DNA from: Pseudomonas sp. UBA5782
GTDB taxonomy: Bacteria > Pseudomonadota > Gammaproteobacteria > Pseudomonadales > Pseudomonadaceae
Direction: 5' to 3'
Assembly: GCA_002418465.1 (NCBI GenBank)
Contig: DIEE01000058.1
Coordinates: 246 to 9,453 of the forward strand
Length of the DNA: 9,208 nucleotides
The position numbers were made by a program, and so were the translations under genes. Numbering within the stretch: position 1 is the first letter of the stretch; each line of letters opens with the position of its first letter. A model generated the notes under the pieces. The model saw only the letters and a program-made list of their open reading frames with translations. It ran no database searches and was not told the DNA's origin. This document shows positions 1-7,815 of this stretch, piece by piece.

Positions 1-3000
1 ACGAGCTGTCCTGCGCCGAGACGGTCAGGCTGCTCGCCGTGCCGGTGCTGTTCGTCACCATCGCATGGGTGACGGCGTTGATGTTGTTGCTGGTGTTGGA
101 GAACGCCACGCCGGCGGTGCCACCGCCGGCGCCGCTGATGGCCAGTGTCTGGATGTCGGCGTCGGTCAGCGCGCTGACGGTGATACCACCGTTGCCGGTG
201 CCCAGCGACAGGCTGCTGTTGTTCAGCGTGGCGTTGCGCTGCTGGTCGACGGTGCTCACCGCCACCGCCGCGCCCACGGCCGCGGTACCGGCGCCCTGCA
301 CGTTGCCGGCGAGGGTCTTGATGTCGGCGTCGCCACGGGTGACCTGCACGGTGACGCTGCTGCCACCGGTCAGGGTGACGCCGTCCAGCGAGGCGTTTTC
401 CTCGCCGTCGATCACGTTCACCGCCACCGAGCCGCCCACGGCCGCGGTGCCGGCGCCGCCGGCGCCGACCGCGGCGGAACGGATGTGCGAATCGCCGCCG
501 CTCTGCACGGTCAGCGCGCCGGTCAGGCCCAGCGTCGCGCTGCTGATGCTCGCCTCGCGGGTCGCGAGGATGACGTTGTTGGCGTTGGCCACGCCGACCG
601 CCGCGGTGCCGGCACCGCTGATGGCGCCGGCCAGACTCCAGATGGTGCGGTCGCCTTCGGCGGCGGAGACGCTCAGCGCGCCAACGGTGACGTTGCCGCC
701 GTCGACCTTTGCCGTCTCGCTGCCGTCGAGGATGTTGCTGGTCGACGAACCGTTCACTGCCGCATCGCCGGCGCCACCCCCGGCCACGGCGATGGCGTAG
801 ATGGTCTGGTCGACGCCGCTCTTCAGGTTGGCGCTGGAGAAGCCGCTGACGGTGCTGTCGAGCAGTTCCGCGGTGCGGTCCGCGCCGATGCGGTTGACCG
901 ACAGCGCCAGGCCCACCGCAGCGGTGCCGCCGCCGGTGATCGAGCCGCTCAGCGAGGCGATGGTCAGGCCGTTGCCGGCGCTGGCGTCGACGTTGAGCGT
1001 CTTGCCGCTGCCGGAGGTGGTCAGCGTGCTGTTGTCGACCGCGACGGTGTCGCTGCCGTCGATGTTGTTGACGACGATGGAGCCGCCGACGCCGACTTCG
1101 GCGCTGCCCGAGCCGTTGACACCCAGGCCCCAGATTTCGCCGTCCAGGGCCGAGGTCAGGGTGGCGGTGCCGGTCAGGTTGACGACGCTGTCGGACAGCT
1201 TCGCGGTGCGCTCGGCGTCGATCAGGTTGACCGCCACCGCGCCGCCGACGCCGGCGCTGCCGCCAGCCCCGGCGACGTTGAGGGCCACCGACCAGATGCT
1301 CGCACCGAGATCCGGCTGGCTGGCAGCGATGGACAGGTTGCGCGCGGTCATGTGGACGTTGCCGAGCAGCGCGTCGACGGTGTCGGCGATACGGTTGTAG
1401 GTGGCCGCGCCGCCTACGGCGAAGCCTTCGCCCGAGGCGGAAACGGCGATGGCGCCGGTGACGATGCGGCTCTGCTCGGCGGCCGTCAGGGTGGCGTCGC
1501 CGCTCACGTTGTAGGTGCCGTTCTGGATGGTCGCGCTGACGGTCTGCGCCATGTCGTTGAGGCTGATGCCCAGGCCGACCGAGCCGCTTTCGGTACTGCC
1601 GGCGATGGCGCCGGCCAGCGAGTAGGTGCCGCCGGTCTTGTTGGCGCTGACCTCCAGGTTGGCTGCGGTGAGGGTGCGGCCGGTCATGTCGAGGCTGGCC
1701 TCGACGCTGCCGCGGGCGATCACCGCGGTGGCGGAGCCGGCGATGCCGACGTTGTTGCCGCCGCCGGCGCCGATGGCCGCCGCCAGCACCTGGGTGTCGT
1801 TGAGGGCGGTGATGTTGAGGTCGCCGGTAAGGCCGATGGCGCTGTTGGCGATGCTCGCCTGGTAACTGCTGCCGGTGTAGACGACGCCGAAGGCGCCGCC
1901 GACACCGGCCTTGCCGCCCGTGCCACCGATGCCGCCGGCGATGCCGAGCACGGCCTCTCCGGTGGAGTTGCCGCTGTAGAGCGCGTGCGAGGTGGTGGTC
2001 TGCGGGTCGCTGTCCTCGGCGTCCTCGTCGAGCACGTTGTCGTCGGTGTCGACCGAGGCGTCGATGTGGCTGGCGGTATCGCTGCCGTCCAGGTCCATCC
2101 CGCTGTTGGCCAGGGTGGCATCGGCGGCGGTGCTCAGCAGGGCGTCTAGCGCAGCGTCGTTGGTGGCGCTGCGGGCATCGACGTTGACCGTGCCGCCGCT
2201 GAGCGAGGAGTTACTGGAGCCGTACTTGTCGACGTCCGCCTTGATGCTGTTGTCCAGCACCACGACGAACAGCGAGCCCGCGCCGGCATTGCTCTCGTTG
2301 CCGCTGGAGGCGGCCACCGACAGCGCGCCGGCCAGCACCTTGCTGGCGCTGATGGCGGCGAGGTCGAAGCTGGCAAAGTCAGTGGCAGTACTGCCGAGCC
2401 ACTCGGCGAGCAGGTCGTTGGTCAGTACGGCGGCGGTGATGGCACCGCCGACGCTGGTGCCCTTCTCGCTGCTGCCGGAGAAGGCGCCACCGCCGACCAG
2501 CAGGCGCGAGCGGTCGTAGGCGGTGACGGCGATGCTCCCGGGCGCTGCGCTGCGCTGGGTGACGGTGCTGTTGACCACGGCGGCGCGGGTGGTGTTGTCC
2601 ACCGCGGCACCGGACAGCATCACGGCCACGGCGGTGTTGCGTTCGCCGCCGGTGGCGACCGACAGGCCGAGGCCCATGGACACCTGGTCGCCGGCATTGA
2701 GCGCGCTGACGGTGAGCACGTCGTTCTTGTTCAGCGTGGCGTTCTGCAGCAGCGCTTCGGTGGTGTTGTACAGGTGGTCGTAGGCGATCACGCCGGCGAT
2801 GGCGGCGCTGGATTCGCTCTTCTGGCTACCGGCCAGGGTCAGCGCCCCGGCACCGGCGGCGGCGAACTGGTGGGTCTGGTTCAGCGCCTGGACGGTGACG
2901 TCGCTGCCATCGCTGGAGTCGCGCGGATCGAGGACGATGTCGCCGAGCTGGGCGCGGGTCTTCTGCCCGGACACGTTGAGGCCGACCGAGCCGGCGATGG

Positions 3001-6000
3001 CCAGCAGCGAGCCTTCCTGGGTGCCCTGGTTGCTGTCGTCGCCCTTGCCGCTGAGGGCGTTCTTGATCTTGTCCAGGTACCCCTTGAGGGTCTCCGGGAT
3101 GCTGACCACGGTGTCCTTGACCTGGGTGGCCTTGGCCTTCGCCGCGTCCAGGCCGTTGCCGACCTCGATCAGCCCGTTGAGCAGGGTTTCGGTGACGGCA
3201 TCGGCCAGGCTGCTGGGCATGCTCGACGTGGTGCTGCTGAGGCCGTCGGTCTTGTCGGTGTCGGCCTGCTTGGCTTCGTCGTCGGAGGACTTGGCCACGC
3301 CGCCGGCCACGCCGAAGGCACCGGCCTGGCCATCGCTCTGGGCGTTGACCAGCAACTCGTCGACGTACCAGTGCGCCCTGGTCGCGGAATTCACCCCCGC
3401 GGTCAGTTCGCTCGGCCGCCAGGAGCGGTTGTCGCCGATCAGCGCCTCGACGTCCGAGGTCAGCACGTTGACGGCGATGCCGGCGCCAACGCCGGTGTCG
3501 TCGCCCTTGGCGATGGCGCCGGCCGCCGACCACATGCCGACGTGGTGCCCGGCATCGACCGTCACCTGATCCGCGCTGACCGAGGTGCTGCTGTGGATCG
3601 AGGCGGTCACCGTGGCCGTGTTGGTGCTGACCACCAGCGCGCCGTTGCCGGCGGCGCTGGAGCCTTTGCCGGCCGACGGGGTGACGCCGATGATCAGTTC
3701 GTCCTGCTCGGCGCCGACGTTGACCGCCTTGGCGCTGACCACGCCGTTGGCGCCGATGCCGGCAACGGTCCGGTTGCCGGTGACCTGGACGTTGAAGGCG
3801 CCGCCGACGGCGGTGCCGTCATCGCCACCGGTGGCGTCGCTGCCGAACAGCGTCGGTTTGAAGTTGCCGGCGATCGACAACTGCTCGACCTCGGTGCTCG
3901 CCTGCACGGCCAGCGGCGCGTCCCAGCTGAAACCGAGGGCACGCAGCGCCTGGCTGGCGCTGGTTTCGTGGCCGTCGTCGTCGAGCACGGCGGTCAGGCC
4001 GGCCAGCGGCGTGGTGCTCCAGTCGGCGGCGCTGGTGCTGGTGGCGGTCAGGTGAGCGTTGTCGCCGACCCAGGCGGTGGCGTCGAGGCTGTTGACCATT
4101 ACCGCGGCGGAACCGGTCAGCGCCAGCTCGTCGGCGGCGCCCTTGGCGTTGGCGTAGTTGGTGGCGAGTTCGCTGGGGATGTCGGCCAGGCTGGTGACCT
4201 TGTCCTTGAGCATCTCGTAGACGTCGGCGAGCGAGCTCCAGCGGTCCAGGCCTTCGAGGTCGAGCAGTTGCTGGTTCTGCGCGCCGACACCGATGCGCGA
4301 GGCCGTGACGCTAGTGCCGTCGCCGATCAACGCATGGGTGGTCAGGCTGAGCTGGTTGTAGGCCGCGGCCACGCTCAGCGAGGTGGACGTGGCGTCGGTG
4401 GTGCCGGTCTTGTAGGTCAGGTCGGCGTTGGAGTTCACCGCGCTATCGGCGCTGTTGCGCATATTGGCTTCGCGCTGCAGGGCCTGCACCGACAGGTCGC
4501 CGCTGAGCGACAGGGCTGGCGCGCTGCTGCCGCTGCCGACGATGGCTTCGGCGGTATGGTCGGCGATGCCGATGGCGATGGCCGAGGCCAGGCGGAACTT
4601 GCTTTCGGTCGGCTCGGTAACGTCCGGCTGCGGCGTGGTGAAGATCGACTTCAGCTTGCCGAACAGGAAGCTGGTGATCGGCGCGGTGGTGCTGATGGCG
4701 CGCGCGGTGAGGAAGTCGGTCAGCGTCTTGCCGGCGTGCACCGACGAGATGTTGCTCTGGTCGTCGATCAGGTTGATGCCGCTGACGGAGAGGTTGTGCG
4801 CGCCGGACAGGTCGGCGTCGAAAACCGCGCGGGTGCTGCTGTCGAACAGCGTCAGGGCGATGGCCGGGCCGCCGACGGCACCCTCGCCGATGGAGGCGAA
4901 GGTCACCTCGTTGGTCAGCGACTGCTGGGTCAGGGCGGTGACGGTGACGTCGTTGCCCACCGACAGCAGAGCGCCGTCGTCGACGTGGGCCAGAGTGTCG
5001 ACGTCGCTGTGCGCCATGCCGAAGGCGAAGCCGGCGGTGGTAGCCTGGCTGCCGCTGCCGTCGTGGGAGTTGGTCGAGCTGGCTTCCAGGTGCAGCGTGT
5101 CGTCGCTCAGCGCCTGCACGCTCAGGTCGTGCGCGGCGGTGAGGTGCGCGCCATTGGCGACGCCGACTTCGGTGGTGCCGCTGACGCGACCGTAGGCGGC
5201 GCCGAGGTTGAACGGCAGCTTGCCGTTCAGGCCGGGGATGGACGCGGTGCCGGTGTCGACGGTGCGCGTGCTCTCGGCCTTGATGTCGATGTCGTGCGAG
5301 GCGGCGAGCACGGCCGAGGCGTCGATCTGCACCTTGGCGTCGGCGTTGGCGATGGCCACGGTGATGTACGGCAGCAGGGCGACCAGCTCGCTCCAGTTGG
5401 TCGGGTCGAGGCCGAGGGCGCCGACGTCCGAAGATCGCGCGGTCTGGCTGCCGGCATCGCCGAGGGTGCTGATGACCGAGGCCCAGGTTTCCGCGTCGGT
5501 CCAGCCGTTGTCGCTCTTGAGTTTGTCGAAGTCGTCCTTCAGCGCACCGCTGCTGAACAGGCTGCCAAGCAGCGTATTGGAGATCATCGCCTCGCTGCTG
5601 GCGTGCAGGGTGATGTCCTTGGCGGTGATGCTGCCGGCGACCTCGATGGTGCCGCTGGCGTCGGCGTAGCCGGACATCTGCTTGTCGAAGCCGAACGCGG
5701 TGACGGTCACGTTGCCGCGCTTGCCGGCATCGCTGGCCTGGCCGGCGTTGAGGCTGGACTGCGCGCCCACTACCACCTTGGCCTTGCCGACGGTGGAGGC
5801 CAGCAGCGGCTGCGCCTGGTCTTCCAGCTGCTCGGCGAGGTCGTCGACGCTGGTCGCGCTGCTGCCGTCGGGGCTGATGTCGCTGTAGGCGGTCAGGGTG
5901 ATGTCGCCGGCCGTGCCGGTGCCCGTGCCGCTGGTGTTGACGGTGGAGGTGCCGGCAAGGGTGATCGACGGCGCCGCCAGGGTGACGTTGCCGCTGGCCT

Positions 6001-6949
6001 TGTTGGTCTTGCCGGCCGTGGTGACCCTGGCATCGGTCAGCGCGATGCTTTTTCCAGCCGTGACCTGCACGCTGCCGCCACGGTCGTCGGCCATCAGCGC
6101 CGCCAGTTCGCCGCTGATCTCGGCCTTGTCGGTGGCGACGATCTTGATCGAACCGTCCTGCCGCGCAACGCCGGCGCCGAGCGCCGAGCCGATGTTCACC
6201 GTGCTGCGGAACACCGCGTCGGCGTAGTCGACGCCGGCGTTCAGCTTGGCGCCATTGGCGATCACCGCGGCGGCGCCGAACAGGTTCAGCGAACCGCCGG
6301 TGTTGACGGTGCCGCCGATGCTGACGTTGCCGGTGTTGGAGTCGTTGTACTTGCCGGCGATCAGGTCGGCGGAGGCCTTGTCACTGGTCGTCGCGGTGCC
6401 GTTCTTGGCCTCCCTGGCCAGCTCGGTCATCTGCGCGGTGCTCGGCGTGGTCACCGTCAGGCTGCCGACGTTCACCACGCCGCTGGCACCGACCACCACG
6501 CCGTTCGGGTCGGCGAAGATCACGTTGCCGCCGATCTTGCCGTCCTTCAGACCGTTCAGCGTGCCGTTGATCACCACCTGGGTGTCGTGCACCAGGTTGA
6601 CCAGGTTGCTGGCGCTGCCCGGCACGTTGAGGTTGACCGTGTTGCCGGCGCTGACGTTGAAGTTGCCGAACGAGTTGAAGCCGGTGCTGCCGCGCACCGT
6701 GGTGGTGGAGATGTCGGTGACCGTGCCGCTGGTGGTGATGGTGGTGGCGGTGGTAAGCCCGGTCAGCGAACCGCCGAAGTTGCCGTTGTGCAGGGTGATG
6801 TTGTTGCTGCCGGGGTTCGGATCGGCCGCCCAGACCGGCATCGCGCCGATGGAAACCAGCAGGGCCACGGTGATGCGGTTGGGGCGAAAGCGCTGTACCT
6901 GATCATCCTTGAGTGCACGCTGCTGCGCGCGGGTACGCTTGACCGACAT
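1..6949 (-). CDS. Giant LktA-family filamentous adhesin (TpsA-type exoprotein), 3' end outside window
   Basis: A secreted surface protein of the large filamentous haemagglutinin / leukotoxin LktA adhesin type, expected to cross the outer membrane through a TpsB-like partner and act in attachment or biofilm. The window holds 2316 codons from the ATG to the left edge. I translated the whole frame and found no stop or frameshift. The start is ATG at 6949, with GAGG seven bases upstream; the frame extends upstream only to a TGA at 7034-7036. Order of parts: basic N-region and signal peptide (residues 1-41), TPS domain with a DPNG motif (147-150), a Gly/Ala/Ser/Thr/Asn/Val-rich beta-helix-like body, helical or charged inserts (for example near 458-536, 737-804, 897-941, 1218-1315, 1601-1667), then regular 54-residue repeats from about residue 1690 onward. 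I saw no cysteine codon. The length is in the class of Fusobacterium LktA (over 3000 aa). The family call is firm; the ligand is unknown, and toxin activity should not be assumed from the family name. It follows a two-component system on the same strand. Confidence 0.95.
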   Translation of the reverse strand, partial: MSVKRTRAQQRALKDDQVQRFRPNRITVALLVSIGAMPVWAADPNPGSNNITLHNGNFGGSLTGLTTATTITTSGTVTDISTTTVRGSTGFNSFGNFNVSAGNTVNLNVPGSASNLVNLVHDTQVVINGTLNGLKDGKIGGNVIFADPNGVVVGASGVVNVGSLTVTTPSTAQMTELAREAKNGTATTSDKASADLIAGKYNDSNTGNVSIGGTVNTGGSLNLFGAAAVIANGAKLNAGVDYADAVFRSTVNIGSALGAGVARQDGSIKIVATDKAEISGELAALMADDRGGSVQVTAGKSIALTDARVTTAGKTNKASGNVTLAAPSITLAGTSTVNTSGTGTGTAGDITLTAYSDISPDGSSATSVDDLAEQLEDQAQPLLASTVGKAKVVVGAQSSLNAGQASDAGKRGNVTVTAFGFDKQMSGYADASGTIEVAGSITAKDITLHASSEAMISNTLLGSLFSSGALKDDFDKLKSDNGWTDAETWASVISTLGDAGSQTARSSDVGALGLDPTNWSELVALLPYITVAIANADAKVQIDASAVLAASHDIDIKAESTRTVDTGTASIPGLNGKLPFNLGAAYGRVSGTTEVGVANGAHLTAAHDLSVQALSDDTLHLEASSTNSHDGSGSQATTAGFAFGMAHSDVDTLAHVDDGALLSVGNDVTVTALTQQSLTNEVTFASIGEGAVGGPAIALTLFDSSTRAVFDADLSGAHNLSVSGINLIDDQSNISSVHAGKTLTDFLTARAISTTAPITSFLFGKLKSIFTTPQPDVTEPTESKFRLASAIAIGIADHTAEAIVGSGSSAPALSLSGDLSVQALQREANMRNSADSAVNSNADLTYKTGTTDATSTSLSVAAAYNQLSLTTHALIGDGTSVTASRIGVGAQNQQLLDLEGLDRWSSLADVYEMLKDKVTSLADIPSELATNYANAKGAADELALTGSAAVMVNSLDATAWVGDNAHLTATSTSAADWSTTPLAGLTAVLDDDGHETSASQALRALGFSWDAPLAVQASTEVEQLSIAGNFKPTLFGSDATGGDDGTAVGGAFNVQVTGNRTVAGIGANGVVSAKAVNVGAEQDELIIGVTPSAGKGSSAAGNGALVVSTNTATVTASIHSSTSVSADQVTVDAGHHVGMWSAAGAIAKGDDTGVGAGIAVNVLTSDVEALIGDNRSWRPSELTAGVNSATRAHWYVDELLVNAQSDGQAGAFGVAGGVAKSSDDEAKQADTDKTDGLSSTTSSMPSSLADAVTETLLNGLIEVGNGLDAAKAKATQVKDTVVSIPETLKGYLDKIKNALSGKGDDSNQGTQEGSLLAIAGSVGLNVSGQKTRAQLGDIVLDPRDSSDGSDVTVQALNQTHQFAAAGAGALTLAGSQKSESSAAIAGVIAYDHLYNTTEALLQNATLNKNDVLTVSALNAGDQVSMGLGLSVATGGERNTAVAVMLSGAAVDNTTRAAVVNSTVTQRSAAPGSIAVTAYDRSRLLVGGGAFSGSSEKGTSVGGAITAAVLTNDLLAEWLGSTATDFASFDLAAISASKVLAGALSVAASSGNESNAGAGSLFVVVLDNSIKADVDKYGSSNSSLSGGTVNVDARSATNDAALDALLSTAADATLANSGMDLDGSDTASHIDASVDTDDNVLDEDAEDSDPQTTTSHALYSGNSTGEAVLGIAGGIGGTGGKAGVGGAFGVVYTGSSYQASIANSAIGLTGDLNITALNDTQVLAAAIGAGGGNNVGIAGSATAVIARGSVEASLDMTGRTLTAANLEVSANKTGGTYSLAGAIAGSTESGSVGLGISLNDMAQTVSATIQNGTYNVSGDATLTAAEQSRIVTGAIAVSASGEGFAVGGAATYNRIADTVDALLGNVHMTARNLSIAASQPDLGASIWSVALNVAGAGGSAGVGGAVAVNLIDAERTAKLSDSVVNLTGTATLTSALDGEIWGLGVNGSGSAEVGVGGSIVVNNIDGSDTVAVDNSTLTTSGSGKTLNVDASAGNGLTIASLSGSITGGGTAAVGLALSVNRIGADRTAELLDSTVSGFSSANLKSGVDQTIYAIAVAGGGAGDAAVNGSSTSNILDGSETAKVDGGNVTVGALSVSAAEGDRTIWSLAGAISGAGTAAVGVANANNVILATREASISSATLGLTGALTVQSGGDSHIRSAAVGAGGAGTAAVGGSVAVNVIDGEENASLDGVTLTGGSSVTVQVTRGDADIKTLAGNVQGAGTAAVGAAVAVSTVDQQRNATLNNSSLSLGTGNGGITVSALTDADIQTLAISGAGGGTAGVAFSNTSNNINAVTHAMVTNSTGTASSLTVSAQDSS
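60..1910 (-). repeat. At least 12 degenerate tandem repeats of about 54 codons in the adhesin
   Basis: Each unit has the pattern A-x-V-G-x-A-x-x-V-N-x-I-D-x-x-x-x-A-x-L, followed by a short beta stretch and L-x-V-x-A or similar, for example AGVGGAVAVNLIDAERTAKL and AAVGGSVAVNVIDGEENASL. The codon at the conserved Asn position starts, in plus-strand coordinates, at 86, 254, 416, 575, 734, 893, 1067, 1226, 1394, 1556, 1724 and 1880. Spacings run from 156 to 174 bases, all multiples of three, with a mean of 163. The last two units (1724, 1880) have lost the Asn but keep the surrounding pattern. The array probably continues past the left edge. This is a structural beta-solenoid repeat within the gene, not a separate element. 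Confidence 0.8.
2006..2098 (-). other. Strongly acidic segment of the adhesin
   Basis: Residues 1618-1648 hold 13 Asp/Glu and no Lys or Arg. The densest part is DTDDNVLDEDAEDSD at 1634-1648. It sits within a helical or loop insert (about 1601-1667) just before the regular 54-residue repeat block. Acidic Asp-rich loops in large adhesins often bind calcium, but no canonical RTX nonapeptide (GGxGxDxUx) is present, so calcium binding is only a suggestion. Confidence 0.6.
3006..3298 (-). other. Alpha-helical, lysine-rich insert inside the adhesin beta-repeat body
   Basis: Residues about 1218-1315. The Gly/Val beta pattern stops and is replaced by a charged linker (KSSDDEAKQADTDKTDG) followed by a predicted amphipathic helical stretch containing LADAVTETLLNGLIEVGNGL and LKGYLDKIKNAL. 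The beta pattern then resumes at AIAGSVGLNVSG. Lysines, rare elsewhere in this protein, cluster here. It could be a loop that projects from the beta-helix. The helix assignment is by eye only. Confidence 0.6.
6455..6826 (-). other. TPS (haemagglutination-activity) secretion domain of the adhesin
   Basis: Residues about 42-165 of the mature N-terminus. In TpsA proteins this domain is recognised by the POTRA domains of the TpsB outer-membrane transporter and nucleates folding of the beta-helix. Visible here are short alternating beta strands rich in Thr, Asn and Gly, a stretch FNSFGNFNVSAGNTVNLNVP near residue 93 onward, and ADPNGVVVGASGVVNVGSL, where DPNG (147-150) stands in for the family's usual NPNG motif. 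The right-hand boundary is approximate. No TpsB gene is in the window, so the transporter must be encoded elsewhere, possibly beyond the left edge. Confidence 0.75.
6827..6949 (-). other. Extended signal peptide of the adhesin
   Basis: Residues 1-41. A long basic and polar N-region (residues 1-25, with Lys4, Arg5, Arg7, Arg11, Lys14, Arg20, Arg22, Arg25) precedes a hydrophobic core (26-37, ITVALLVSIGAM) and a PVWA-A stretch, giving a likely signal peptidase I cut after Ala41 or Ala42. The extended N-region is typical of large TpsA proteins and autotransporters. The exact cut site is an estimate. Confidence 0.85.
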
Positions 6950-6956
6950 GGTGGAG

Positions 6957-6960
6957 CCTC
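6957..6960 (-). promoter_or_regulatory. Ribosome binding site of the adhesin gene
   Basis: GAGG on the minus strand, seven bases before the ATG at 6949. It supports that start. The in-frame extension upstream reads through 28 further codons without another ATG and has no signal-like sequence. Confidence 0.7.
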
Positions 6961-7060
6961 GCTGGGTACGGCTGGAGTGACACGTACGCAGGATTTTCCG
7001 GGAACTTTCCAGGCGCAGACAGGTCGTCGCCGTTCAATTGTGTCAACAGCGATTCACAAA

Positions 7061-7078
7061 GCTACGCCGCGGCTACGC
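7061..7078. promoter_or_regulatory. 7-4-7 direct repeat, candidate response-regulator binding site upstream of the adhesin
   Basis: GCTACGC at 7061-7067 and again at 7072-7078, separated by four bases (CGCG), giving an 11-bp centre-to-centre spacing. PhoB/OmpR-family dimers bind head-to-tail on direct repeats of this geometry. It lies between the response regulator stop (7096) and the adhesin ATG (6949), about 110 bp upstream of that ATG. A TTGACA hexamer follows on the minus strand at 7046-7041, but with no good -10 at 16-18 bp. CACAAT at 7042-7037 is a possible weak -10. The overlapping 8-bp palindrome GCCGCGGC (7066-7073) and the high GC content mean chance is not excluded. Confidence 0.4.
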
Positions 7079-7095
7079 GGGTAACGGGAGAGAAC

Positions 7096-7815
7096 TCAGG
7101 AGATGTTCAGCTCGTGCGCTTCGGCCAGGCGGTAACCCTTGGCGTAGACGGTCTGGATCAGCAGCGGGCGGTTGGGGTTCTGCTCCAGCTTGCGGCGCAG
7201 ACGGGCGATCAGCGTGTCCACCGTGCGCAGGTCGCCGATCTCTTCGGCGCCCGGGCCACGACGCAGGCTGGCGAACAGGTCCTGGCGGCTGACCGTCTGC
7301 CCGCGACGCTCGATCAACCCTACCAGCAGGGCGAATTCGCCGTGGGTCAGGGCGACGTCCTCGCCGCCCCGATCGACGATGCGCCGACGCAACAGATCGG
7401 CGCGGAACAGGCCGAGATTGACCACCATCGACGATTCGTCGCCGGCACCGCGTCGCCGCAGCAGGCTGCGCAGCTGGGCGAGCAGCACGCGCATGTTGAC
7501 CGGCTTGGTGATGTAGCTGTCGGCGCCGGTTTCCAGCCCGGCCACGCGGTCGAAGTCATCGTCACGCACGGTGACCAGGATGATGCCGATCGACGGGCTG
7601 CGCGAGCGCAGGCTGGCGGCGACCGCCAGGCCGTCGAGGTCGGGCAGGCCGATGTCGAGGATCACCGCCACCGGGCGATGCTCCTCGAACAGGCGCAGGC
7701 ACTCGCGTCCGGAGCCGGTCTGCACCACGTCGTAGCCGGCGTTGCCGAGGTAGAGGGCGATCATTTCCCGGACCTCGGGAGCGTCCTCGACAACCAGCAG
7801 GGTTTCCTTTTCCAC
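7096..7815 (-). CDS. OmpR/PhoB-family two-component response regulator
   Basis: A cytoplasmic DNA-binding transcription regulator of 239 aa, normal for the family. The receiver domain (about 5-118) shows the full phosphorylation pocket: Glu10-Asp11, phospho-acceptor Asp54 in ILDIGLPDLDG, Thr82, Tyr101 and Lys104-Pro105 in GADSYITKP. A linker (about 119-135) leads to a winged-helix domain (about 136-232) with LTHGEFALL, then TVDTLIARLRRKLEQ as the recognition helix region, and the terminal wing hairpin LIQTVYAKGYRL. I chose the GTG at 7815 because AAGG lies eight bases upstream and the protein then starts just before the first receiver strand. A GTG two codons earlier sits too close to that site, and a TTG at 7875 would add 20 residues that do not look like a receiver N-terminus. 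The nearest partner is the kinase 81 bp upstream; the likely target is the adhesin gene downstream. Confidence 0.95.
   Translation of the reverse strand: MEKETLLVVEDAPEVREMIALYLGNAGYDVVQTGSGRECLRLFEEHRPVAVILDIGLPDLDGLAVAASLRSRSPSIGIILVTVRDDDFDRVAGLETGADSYITKPVNMRVLLAQLRSLLRRRGAGDESSMVVNLGLFRADLLRRRIVDRGGEDVALTHGEFALLVGLIERRGQTVSRQDLFASLRRGPGAEEIGDLRTVDTLIARLRRKLEQNPNRPLLIQTVYAKGYRLAEAHELNIS

Larger units (their letters stand above)
6950..7095. other. Intergenic region between response regulator and adhesin
   Basis: 146 bp without a gene. It holds the direct repeat at 7061-7078, a TTGACA hexamer (minus strand, 7046-7041), an inverted repeat TTGTG/CACAA with a 12-base gap (7038-7042 and 7055-7059) and the ribosome binding site. 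It is less GC-rich around 7034-7060, as expected for a promoter. I see no stem-loop followed by a T run that would serve as a terminator for the response regulator, so read-through into the adhesin is possible. Confidence 0.6.

Noticed and set aside
60..1910. The regular GC-rich repeats as a CRISPR array or intergenic tandem repeat
   Set aside because: Units are degenerate at DNA level, keep the reading frame, and encode a conserved protein motif; there are no identical repeats with unique spacers.
2006..2098. RTX-type calcium-binding repeats in the adhesin
   Set aside because: No GGxGxDxUx nonapeptides are present; only an Asp-rich stretch is seen.
65..2149. A 2.1-kb open frame on the plus strand (694 codons)
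   Set aside because: Same codon-aligned antisense frame as the 4.3-kb one, over the repeat array. Its apparent repetitiveness simply mirrors the adhesin repeats.
7039..7058. A Vfr/CRP-like palindrome, TGTGT...TCACA, upstream of the adhesin
   Set aside because: The half-sites are ten bases apart, whereas CRP/Vfr sites need six between TGTGA and TCACA. It may still be an inverted repeat for another regulator but is weak.
7066..7073. GCCGCGGC palindrome as a terminator stem after the response regulator
   Set aside because: Only eight bases with no loop and no following T run on the minus strand; it cannot act as an intrinsic terminator.
2774..7084. A 4.3-kb open frame on the plus strand (1436 codons)
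   Set aside because: It is exactly codon-aligned antisense to the adhesin. It stays open because the adhesin avoids TTA, CTA and TCA codons. Its product is a low-complexity Gly/Ala/Val/Asp/Arg mix with no recognisable domain, while the minus frame has a signal peptide, TPS domain and regular repeats.
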